Positions 56,701-64,000 of a DNA stretch of 64,000 nt are shown here, in pieces (the stretch's first letter is position 1; each line of letters starts with the position of its first letter). Source of the DNA: Cristatella mucedo (Eukaryota; Bryozoa; Phylactolaemata; Cristatellidae). The stretch lies in NCBI GenBank assembly GCA_009760855.2, contig WPIO01000001.1, forward strand, positions 14,415,501 through 14,479,500, in the 5' to 3' direction. A program made the position numbers and the translations under genes. Below the pieces are notes generated by a model. That model was not told the DNA's origin and did not search any database. It was given only the letters and a program-made list of their open reading frames with translations.

Positions 56701-57494
56701 TGGGCTTCGAGCCAGACAGTTGTGCTCTCTGCTTCGAACGAGTCAGTTGTGTTTACAACTGTGTTTAGTTGTGTTTACAGTTGTGCTTCGAGCCAGTCAG
56801 TTGTACGCTACGGTGTACAGATGCAGCCCGCTGTGGCTGTCGAATAAACTTCTGCGCTAAGGATATGGATTCTTTATATTAAGCTATGGGCTCTACTGAT
56901 TGCTGCCGAGATCTGCTACCGTAGACCGCCAGCTTCACTGGCATTGGTTATGCGTCTGCTCGTACCAGCACCGTTAGCAGCACTGCAACTTTAGCAAAGA
57001 ACTTTGATGCAGAAGCCTTCACAGCGCGTTTGAAACAATAGGTGGTGCATTACACTCGACAAGAGACATACCGCGACTGCACAGAAATATGTATTTACCT
57101 TGCTCGTCCCGTTGTGTTTTCTTTCTTCGCATTTTAGAATTGCGTCGGCTTCTCTGTCGAACTCCAGCTGAAGCATCTGAGCTAGCAGCAAGTCGTTCAC
57201 GGTATCTTGCTCAGGCTCGACGGCAGCAGCGGCTGCGCCAGTGACGAGGTCTGAAGCTTCGCCAGTGGCGATGTCTGCGGCGGCGCAGGCGGCGATGGCT
57301 GCGGCGGCGATGGCTGTGGAGGCGTTGTCTTCGGCGGGGATGGAAGCGCCCCGACAGGCCGAGGCCTGCTCCTCGTCTAACAGCTGCTGAGCGAGCTCTT
57401 CGCTCATGACATCCTCAAACGACTTCGGAACCGTCGCATTAGCGCGGCTCCATCCTACCCACGGCGTGGACGCCAAAGGTACCTCTGCACTCAT
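51854..57494 (-). CDS. RIOK3: RIOK3-type atypical protein kinase, 3 coding exons, 602 residues
   Basis: RIO kinases are atypical ATPases/kinases; RIOK3 is a cytosolic family member linked to small-subunit (18S rRNA) maturation and innate immune signalling in vertebrates. The exons are 57494-57099, 53473-53233 and 53025-51854; phases agree (0, then one base). Landmarks are an N-terminal EDVMSEELAQQLLDEEQ and DLLLAQMLQLEFDREAD, KSVHPAQEAELSDGE, KHDAEVCSRRN, GMDMRLSNRVYNQLL, the flexible-loop/P-loop GKESVIVHA, catalytic HADLSEYN and metal-binding LIDVGQ. All three catalytic features are intact. The human protein is about 519 residues; the excess is an Ala-rich N-terminal insert and an acidic C-terminal tail. 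The coordinates include introns. Confidence 0.96.
53026..53232. other. RIOK3 intron 2 (207 bp), CAG-rich
   Basis: A short GT-AG intron on the minus strand. It contains an imperfect run of AGC/CAG triplets (about 53156-53220), interrupted by GGTAG units. Confidence 0.85.
53233..53473 (-). CDS. RIOK3: RIOK3 exon 2
   Basis: Minus-strand acceptor GCTGTGCACCCAG and donor GTACATAG. It encodes VTVSYAKYKSVHPAQEAELS, DGESEICEAYE, a proline-rich PPPQPPQ linker, FSKRGISGSG and KHDAEVCSRRNVRKA, ending FPLQIETG with one base left over. It matches the K...HDE.VC.R.N segment before the RIOK3 kinase domain. Confidence 0.96.
53758..53893. repeat. (CA)n microsatellite, 136 bp
   Basis: An imperfect CA run with TGCACAGA interruptions, in RIOK3 intron 1. 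The three overlapping ORFs through it are low-complexity artefacts. Confidence 0.97.
55273..55420 (-). repeat. SINE-B, best copy, minus strand
   Basis: On the minus strand: CCGAGCTGGGTTGGTCTAGC, an A box TGGTCTAGCGG, TTAAGGTGCTCGCCCCGACC, the B box GGGCTCGAGCCC, then GTGAAGCGCCTGAATAGAGA, TTAAGTTCTCTTGGGGTGTT and ATATAAATGAATTATA. The head is tRNA-like with correct A-to-B order; the last 50 or so bases parallel the LINE-A hairpin tail. Confidence 0.88.
55650..56110 (-). mobile_element. LINE-B 3' part with RT C-terminal remnant, minus strand
   Basis: The left end has the inverted terminal hairpin (TGTAACTCTACAAAGCCGCT ... TGTGGGTGTTACAC). The minus-strand frame at 56120-55770 reads GLAPSYLAELVHHFQPPCAL and FCSAGPRLCNLLPRFL, the APxYL and AxRLWNxLP C-terminal blocks of a non-LTR reverse transcriptase. 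It is clearly different in sequence from LINE-A. Confidence 0.75.
56301..56578 (+). mobile_element. LINE-A 3' end
   Basis: Starts at GTGACTTGACCACATTTAAA (end of the RT ORF) and runs through the 3' UTR to the hairpin (GTAAAGCTGCC ... GGGCGCTTT) and a short TTA run. A T inserted in the left outer arm weakens the stem in this copy. Confidence 0.8.
57099..57494 (-). CDS. RIOK3: RIOK3 exon 1 with start codon
   Basis: ATG at 57494-57492; donor AGCAAG|GTAAATAC at 57099/57098; 132 codons. It encodes TPWVGWSRANA, DVMSEELAQQLLDEEQASA, an alanine-rich insert (about residues 55-95, with runs IAAAAIAACAAADIA and GAAAAAVE), DLLLAQMLQLEFDREADAIL and HNGTSK. The Ala insert has no counterpart in human RIOK3. 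The start is supported by the family-like N-terminus. Confidence 0.94.
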
Positions 57495-57780
57495 GGCTGA
57501 GTGTATACTAATCGGCTAGACCGGACATATATACTCCACGAAAGACGACCTTGACGACCTCCGGTTGCAAAACCAGCCGCAAGGTGGGTGCGTATGTAGA
57601 TATTTATATATGTGTGCAGAGGTAAGTGGCAAACCGGAAACTGCATTAACAAAAAATTAGTCAATTCTTTAAGCTGTATATTTTTAAATCTACTATCTAA
57701 GAAGTAATATGGTTTAACATCCACAATACATAGCTAGATGGTGCCGTAATTGCCATCAGTTATTTTATACTAGTCTGTCG
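57495..57780. promoter_or_regulatory. RIOK3 5' flank
   Basis: The sequence immediately upstream of the RIOK3 start. It has AT-rich words (ATATATACTCC near 57525, TATTTATATATGTGTG near 57600), but no promoter element can be assigned with confidence. Confidence 0.3.
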
Positions 57781-57955
57781 TCATTATCCTAGCTGATTAA
57801 ACAGCCTCTTTTTGTATAGCGACAGAAGAGCCTTTACGGCAATCACCACCGCTTGCAGTGGCGATATAGAATTGCCCATAGCAGGAATCGAACCCACGAC
57901 CTCGGGACCGAGGTCGTGAAAGCAACCGCCTTACATAGTGTGCCGTCATATGTAT
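57781..57955 (-). repeat. SINE-A, full length, minus strand
   Basis: CTAGCTGATTAAACAGCCTC tail, CACCGCTTGCAGTGGCGATA body, B box (minus) GGGTTCGATTCC, CGACCTCGGTCCCGAGGTCG and GCAACCGCCTTACATAGTGT. About 280 bp upstream of the RIOK3 start. Confidence 0.88.
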
Positions 57956-58599
57956 CGTAATGACGTCATACACAACTGCGTTTACACCTTTAGATGCCTA
58001 CCTAGTAAACTAGTACCGTCACGCTCTTGTTAGTGCCGTGTTGCTGAATTTGTTAATAATAATTCATTGGATTGATGGTTTCTTGCTTTGAATCCTGCCA
58101 ATATTAGGCACAGGTAAATAATAATTATAACAATGTTTATCCTCTAGGCGTACGCCGAGCGAGAGAACCGTAGCTGGGGAGTTAACTCGAAATGACTGGC
58201 CTAAGATGAAGATGAGGGGGCAAGTCACATCCGGTTGAGGCTGCGAGCTTGAGACGTCCGGACTCGGTAAGCTTGTGCTGGCTTCGTTCGACCGAGCCTA
58301 GCCGACGATTATCTAGATACTCGATGAGATCATTATTTTAAATACAAATACGCTGCCTATCGGCTGCTTTACTTGTTTCTGCTCCTAAACAAATTCGCCG
58401 CCTGCGCTTCTCATTATGCTGAAACCAGCCGTGGAAAGTTGCCTTTGAACGGCCGGCGCATATGGTCAATTAAAGCTGCGCTCACACTTTTCATATTCTG
58501 TTTTGAAATTCAAATACCGTCCCCAGAAAATAATAATGTTCTTTTACGACGTTGGGCATATTCTTTTGATATCTTGATAGTTGTTGGGAGTAATGATAT

Positions 58600-58660
58600 A
58601 GTTTGCTAGAGATTAAGTTCTTTGAGGGAGTTATGATAATGTATTATTATCATTATTTGA
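58600..58660 (+). repeat. LINE-A tail remnant
   Basis: AGAGATTAAGTTCTTTGAGG and a TTA/TCA microsatellite, without the left outer stem arm. It is a very short fragment. Confidence 0.5.
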
Positions 58661-58780
58661 TCCTGTAATTGCAGCCTTGCAAAGATCCTAAAGGTCGAAT
58701 TTTCAATGTTGTATGTCTTGATTAATAATTTCTTACGGTGTAATTAAGGATAAGGAATGACGTTGGGCTTTTTTGGACCA

Positions 58781-59298
58781 ATAATAATTATAATAATAAT
58801 AATAATAATAATTCACTTGATAAAGCGCCCTCAGGGAACTCAATCTCTCTCTAGGCGCTTTACATTTGCTGCAAAGGGAAACGCAATTAAATGGTAAGTA
58901 AAATCGTGCTTGAAAAACAAACGAGGTGAATAATATGGTTAAGGGTGACATGCACAGGGTCAGCATGCAAATGTGGTTAGTGGCAGCATGCACAGTGTCA
59001 GCACGCATAAGCACATCAAGGACGAATCACAGGGACCCACTAAATGCTGTCCTAAATAGGTGTGTTTTTAGGTTCCTTTTAAATGTGGTCAGGTCAGGGG
59101 ATGTTCTGACGCAGATCGGGAGGGAGTTCCAAGCTTTGGGAGCATATGAACTAAATGCACGGTCTCCAAAGGATTTAAGGTTTGTACGAGGTATTTCTAC
59201 ACTGTTGGATTCCGAAAAGCGGGTGGTACGATGCTTGGCCTGATGGGGTAGTATATCTGACAGATAGGCTGGAGCCATAGAATGAAGGGACCTAAAGG
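58781..59298 (-). mobile_element. LINE-A 3' part, young copy, minus strand
   Basis: AAT tail at 58781-58812, intact inverted hairpin (AAAGCGCC ... GGCGCTTT), 3' UTR and the RT C-terminal frame (59278-59027: [20 protein letters not shown] ... [12 protein letters not shown]). Nearly identical to 47825-48310, with about a dozen differences over some 480 bp by eye. Confidence 0.9.
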
Positions 59299-59359
59299 CA
59301 TTTAGCTATTTGTTCTATTGAGTCTGTGAGTAGGATTTATTTTAATTAATTGCCGTTCA

Positions 59360-59525
59360 TGAAGCCTTGGGTCTTGGCCCAGGAGGTAAGTCGCTCGCTC
59401 TTCAGGATTCAGGTCGTGGGTTCGAGTCCTGCAGTGGGTGATCCTTTATTGCCCACTGCAAGCTGTGGTGATAGCCAGTGAGGCTCTTCTGCCGCGACAC
59501 AAATAGGGCTGTTACATCAGCTAAC
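59360..59525 (+). repeat. SINE-A, diverged
   Basis: CCCAGGAGGTAAGTCGCTCG (A-box region altered), B box GGGTTCGAGTCC, CAGTGGGTGATCCTTTATTG, CTCTTCTGCCGCGACACAAA and GGGCTGTTACATCAGCTAAC. Confidence 0.75.
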
Positions 59526-59529
59526 CTTA

Positions 59530-62200
59530 ATAATACGATATCTGGCCACAATGGGCAAGACCTAGTCTGCTTGAAGAAATGTTTGCAAGACGTAGTCTTT
59601 ATGCATCTGGATACTTAGAATTAATTTTTGTCGCTTTGACAGCATTTCCACATCGGGCACATACGATGGAACAATTCCTAAGTCGATTCATGAGAACTGT
59701 TCATTCGTTCCTTGCCAATTTACGGATCAGATGTGGTTCGAATTAACTTGGTACTACCGTCGACGAGGTAGGCTTCAAAGAGAGTAGCTGCTAAGAGCAG
59801 CTGGAAAGTTCGTGAGTGCATCGTCAATTAGTCCAAGCCGATGTCGTTGTGTATGGATTGTGGGAGTGGTGGTTTGGTGAAAAAAGAAACATTCTCCTAA
59901 ATTTATTTAAACGAAAGGTTAGGGTGAGTAATTTATTCAGCAGCTCAGCTGATGCAAAGCTCTCTCAGACTCTGAAGACAAAAATATTGAGTAACCCAGA
60001 AGTGAGCATTTCACTTGTATCTGCTGCTGCTGTTCGGTGAGGAGGACCAACGACTGTTTCATCCATTGGAGGATGCTCGGTTAGACTTTTGGATGTGACA
60101 GCAGTGCAACAGTGCAGTACAAAAACTAAAATTGTCATTTCCCTTGTGTTATTTGGCAATCCAACATTTTCCTGTCTGCTGATTTAGGAGAAGCTCGACG
60201 TATTTATGTAAAGCAAAGCTCTATAGAACGTGGATGCTGTAAAAGTCCAAATCCTTAACTTCACATGTAAGCATTTTGGTACCGCGTAGGTGACATACAT
60301 CCCCGCAAAGTTTTTAAAGAGGGCAAGGTTAGTGGGACTGTCTGTCGGATAGTGTCCTCAGGTACGTGTTCTTATGGCAAGTCCCAACCAGTCTAGATGG
60401 CATTCCGAGTCACCTGGAGACACAGCGCCACCCACCTGTGCCTCCAATAATCGCATGCCACTTTGCCCGTGCCTGTGTCGTAGACTGTCAGCTAGACTAT
60501 CAGCTCTGCAGCTGGCATAGCCTTCACGATCAGCTCTTTTACTGTGACCTACTACGATCCGGGTTAGTTTTGTGACTCGCACAATTCGCCCGGTTTTATC
60601 ACTTTCATTTTAGCTCCCATCAGAAGTAATGTGTTCACCAATGACCAGAGGAAAAAGAGTGCATGTATGCGTGCTTTTGTGGAATGGCCGAGCCAGCTTT
60701 TAGATAATTGCTTGTATTGCTGAACTAAAATGTTGACATTAACGGAGCTATTGTCTACATTGCACTGTAATGCTACTGTGCTATGAAGGTATGGCAATGA
60801 AGCCACCAGAGGTTTAGCTATAAGTTGTTTAGAAGTTGTACCTGTTGTCTGTATGACTTCTGATGACTCCACACCAGCCAGGTTATTATGGCAATGAGAC
60901 ACACATGACCGAGTTAGGGAAACCCAGCGATACTAAGAACTTAGTTTAGATTTCTAGACTAATCTAGATCAATAGCCTTAAGTGTCCCGAGGCGGTTAAT
61001 AGAACTCCTCAAACTCTTCATTCAAGTGTGGGTTTTTAAATAGCCTATATCGAAGGGATATGACAAAGTACTGTGAGTCCATGTGATGGGACCCCACGAA
61101 GCTGCTCAAGCTAGATGGTATGTTAGGTTCAATGCTGCTTATATTGCAAGCCATTGCTGCCTGCACAGGGCTTAGACTCAAGCAGTTATGACCCGAGTTA
61201 GCTTGACTTTCAGCATCCTTCAGTTCATCACTGTAAGTGGGGGGGGGGTTGGGCCGGAGCAAGCACCCTTGCAGGCCTGGACTATCTGTTACATTGAATT
61301 TGCAAATGAATAAACAACTAGCCGCTATGCTCGACGTATTAGTAAATGCATTAACATCTCCCATTGCTCAGAGAACGTTAGTTGGGTCCTAAAAGAGGGT
61401 ACCCAGGCACCTACATATATGACTTTCCTCGGTATCGAAGTACCCAAAAGAGCTAAACACGCACAGAAGCAAGTTATTCACAAGCCTGGTTAAAAACTGC
61501 GATTAGAGGACGAAAAGTATCGGATGGAAAGCAAATCAAGTGCAAGATGTGGAAATCCATTAACTCAACCCGTTGAGGGCTCGTGTTTTGACCCTGGGAA
61601 ATGTAGCTTCACTGCCTCGCACCACGTGACACCAGGAGGGAGTGGGTTGGTAGGGCTCACCTGCTGTTTTCCTTCGTCGCTGATCAAAAATATGCAAAAC
61701 CTCCGAATAGAGGTAAGCATAAGTCCAAACAGGTTATGCTTGAATACGTCAGAGGGTTGTTATGCATTAAGCCCGAAAAACTGGTCGGTTTTACAAGTTT
61801 TTGTACACATCGAGATTTTGTGAATGCCGAGAGTATGCATATAGAGATGTTCGACTGTATTTAAAATAATTAGCCTGCATAACTAGACCTGTTGCTCCCA
61901 GCACAAGGTACAGGTACCCCTAATTGACTAATTGCATGCCCTGTAATTACATAAGCTTTCTTATTGCTTAGAAAATAACCACTTTGCAGACATGTGCTAA
62001 ATAGTCCTTATTTGCATGCTAAATTGTCAGATAATTGTGGCTTGGACGAAGGCTGCATGCAGCCGTCGTCCTCCAACCTACCCAGCCGAATACATGGTTG
62101 TTGAAGTGCCCTCGGTGTTTCGGTGTCGTCACTTGTGTGCTGTCAGAGCATCAAATTTCAATAATGACAGTGCTTGAGAAATCCGGTTATTAGCATTAGG
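59530..62200. other. Region with unrecognised ORFs only
   Basis: Contains several open frames without recognised similarity: 59816-60040 (+), 60564-60902 (-), 60996-61364 (-) and 61524-61823 (+). The minus-strand frames of 112 and 122 residues are the longest; one carries RPNPPPTYSDELKDAES. Neither has clear splice partners. A run of nine G lies near 61240. Confidence 0.4.
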
Positions 62201-62800
62201 AATAAGGTATTATATTTCATAATGTATGGTTTATACCTTATGAACTGGATAGCTCTAGTAATGGTCAGCTAGTTATACTCTGGGCTTCGAACTAGTGAGT
62301 TCTATGCTACAGCTGGTGCTGTAAACACATTTGTCTCTGTGGCTTCGGAGTAGACTTATTTGCATTAACGACATGGACATGTTATATTTAGGTATAGGCG
62401 TCCTCGCTGTTACGCTCTGCTGCGGTCGGCACAGCTGTGTGTATCAGTGCCGCAATGACGACTCTTTAGCAGTACTTCGAGGCATCAGCTTCACCGGTAT
62501 TTGCCAAGTTTCGGCAAGGAGTAGCACCTTCATTTGCCTCCCCCCCCGTGTCTTAGAGGCTTGCTTTTCACGACTCAGATCATGGGTTCGAGACCTTCAG
62601 TGAGTGATTCTTTATTGCCTACTGCAATCGGTGGTGGTAGCCGTGATAGCCATTAAAGGTCTTCTGACGATAAATAAAATGAGGCTGCTAAATCTGTTAA
62701 CCATTTTTACGAGTGCTGCGTTCGTTGCAGAGGACTCTAGTTAAGGAACGATTTGAACCATTTGGTGTCAGAAGTGTGGGATAACTGATGAGCATCCTTA
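62200..62800 (+). repeat. Possible LTR-like segment with primer-binding-like site, and SINE-A remnant
   Basis: 62266-62345 shares TACTCTGGGCTTCGA words with 56680-56720. A 5'-truncated SINE-A lies at about 62565-62705 (TTTTCACGACTCAGATCATG, GGGTTCGAGACC, GAGGCTGCTAAATCTGTT). At about 62760 TTTGGTGTCAGAAGTGTGGG resembles primer-binding sites just inside invertebrate LTR retrotransposons. The LTR reading is tentative. Confidence 0.3.
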
Positions 62801-63187
62801 ATAGTCATCATGCATTGGTCTCATTGTTTAGGACTGTATTAGTGAGCATTGGACCTGAAACATGGCTTTCGATATTGGCTTGATTAGGGCATACACTGAT
62901 CGTGGAATTGAGTGCTTGATTGCCGAAATAGATATTTGTTATGCCAAACTTTGGGATTCTAGTGATGAATCACCTGCTGTAATTGTGCGAATTATCACGT
63001 GGTGCATAGTCAAAATTGAGCAACTAGCTGAACACTTGCACTGAACTCTGAATTATTCTTCAAATTCATAATTAATGCCCATATAAATGGTTTAATATGC
63101 AGTACTTGCTGATAAGCAACATCTAGCAGCATTTAGATGACATAGTTTATATGAGAGTGTGGTAACCCTGAAGGTAGATACATTTCG

Positions 63188-63592
63188 ATGTCTGAAATAA
63201 GTCAGGAACTGCTTGGGAAGCCAGAGTTAATGATGTCACGTGAGAGCATAGAACTGGCTGCTGCTGACGTGCAGGTGTCTGGTACCTTAGTTTTACCTGA
63301 AGATCAGATGAACAAAGTGCTAGTTCTTCCTGAGTCGGTTATAGCCGCTGTGGAGCCTGTGACTGTTTTAATTTGCTTCGAGACTGCTACCGTACTAGCT
63401 ACTAGGGTGACAGACAGCTGCTCTGCTGTTAGTCAAGCTGCCTTACTAATCTTTGATCATGCATCTGGTGGTGTCTACACTTTGAATCATGTCATAGATT
63501 TAGCCATCGGTGCATTTCGTATGTCTTCTGTTCCAGTTTTCAGGAGAATTCCCACAAGCAAGGATCGTATAACCATAAATGGGCGAGAATGA
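63188..63592 (+). CDS. Unrecognised 134-residue ORF
   Basis: ATG at 63188, stop at 63590-63592. The product has a polar start (MSEISQELLGKPELMMSRES) and a Val/Ala/Leu-rich middle, with no family recognised. It could be part of a decayed LTR element gag region, given the primer-binding-like site 430 bp upstream, an unknown exon, or chance. Confidence 0.25.
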   Translation: MSEISQELLGKPELMMSRESIELAAADVQVSGTLVLPEDQMNKVLVLPESVIAAVEPVTVLICFETATVLATRVTDSCSAVSQAALLIFDHASGGVYTLNHVIDLAIGAFRMSSVPVFRRIPTSKDRITINGRE

Positions 63593-64000
63593 AATTGGCA
63601 AATGTATCACAGAATTGGTGACGCCCTGTTTCTTGGTCGACATTGAGAGAGTCAAAACTAACTGCGACCGTATGGTCATGAATTGCAAGCGCTCGGTGTG
63701 GGATTTAGAGCTCATATGAAGACAGCCAAATGACTGCAGGTTGACGTAGCCTCCTTGCTTTCTCATTCGTGGTTTATGAGCATTCCTATCGTGCCTTGCA
63801 ACAACCTTATACACCTGCTGATGCTGTTAAGCTATGAGCTGTGTGTATTTTTTGGCCCAAGTGATTGGGCTTATCGTCATGTGGTTGCTGCTTTTTTTAG
63901 CTGTCCAAAACATATGCACAATAAAAATCGAATAAAGAGCACAAGTCTGGCAGAAATAGCAGGAAGAGGCTAGTACTTTCTCTTTCTTACCAGAAAGTGT
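63593..64000. other. Right end of the window
   Basis: No coding, RNA or repeat feature is recognised. AATAAA occurs at about 63930 (ATCGAATAAAGAG) and could serve an unrecognised plus-strand transcript. Confidence 0.4.

Larger units (their letters stand above)
53474..57098. other. RIOK3 intron 1 (3.6 kb)
   Basis: Holds a long CA microsatellite (53758-53893), a SINE-B (55273-55420), LINE-B sequence (55650-56110) and a LINE-A 3' end (56301-56578). A repetitive stretch at about 56676-56850 has repeated CAGTTGTGCT / CTTCGAGCC words. Nothing is recognised at 53900-55270. Confidence 0.75.

Overview
The window is from a metazoan nuclear genome. Two conserved animal genes are split by ordinary GT-AG introns, and the introns are loaded with retrotransposons, tRNA-derived SINEs and DNA transposons. 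The repeats suggest a non-vertebrate animal, possibly an early-branching marine or freshwater lineage such as a sponge, but the species cannot be fixed from the sequence alone. All exon joins below were worked out by eye from splice signals, reading phase and remembered family sequence; no alignment was run.

Left and centre (about 3.0-44.6 kb, + strand): one P4-ATPase gene of the Neo1/ATP9 class (class 2 phospholipid flippase). I place 23 phase-consistent coding exons giving about 1,066 residues and a stop at 44622-44624. The conserved core, from the first cytosolic segment to the C-terminus, is complete: the A-domain DGET, the phosphorylation [21 protein letters not shown] and the last membrane helices. 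The start codon and first exon were not found. The introns make up over 90% of the gene and hold nearly all the mobile DNA.

Right (51.85-57.5 kb, - strand): a three-exon RIOK3-type atypical kinase gene (602 residues). Its whole kinase domain and acidic tail lie in one GC-rich exon. The two genes converge, with their 3' ends facing across about 7 kb.

Mobile DNA: (1) LINE-A, a CR1/L2-like non-LTR family ending in a GC-rich hairpin plus (TTA)n, in many copies, some about 97% identical by eye; (2) SINE-B, a tRNA-headed SINE carrying the LINE-A hairpin tail; (3) SINE-A, a second tRNA-derived SINE with a different tail; (4) LINE-B, another non-LTR family with its own terminal hairpin; (5) a hAT transposon at 45370-49192 with terminal inverted repeats and a perfect 8-bp target duplication, holding a nested LINE-A and a transposase broken by one TGA and a frameshift; (6) a decayed FLYWCH/MULE element (about 38.8-41.2 kb) with long repeat-rich ends, split by a SINE-A; (7) a heavily decayed second hAT-type transposase at 33.7-35.4 kb.

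The last 6.5 kb (57.5-64 kb) has repeats and a few unrecognised ORFs. I see no CRISPR array, no operon and no functional tRNA or rRNA gene.
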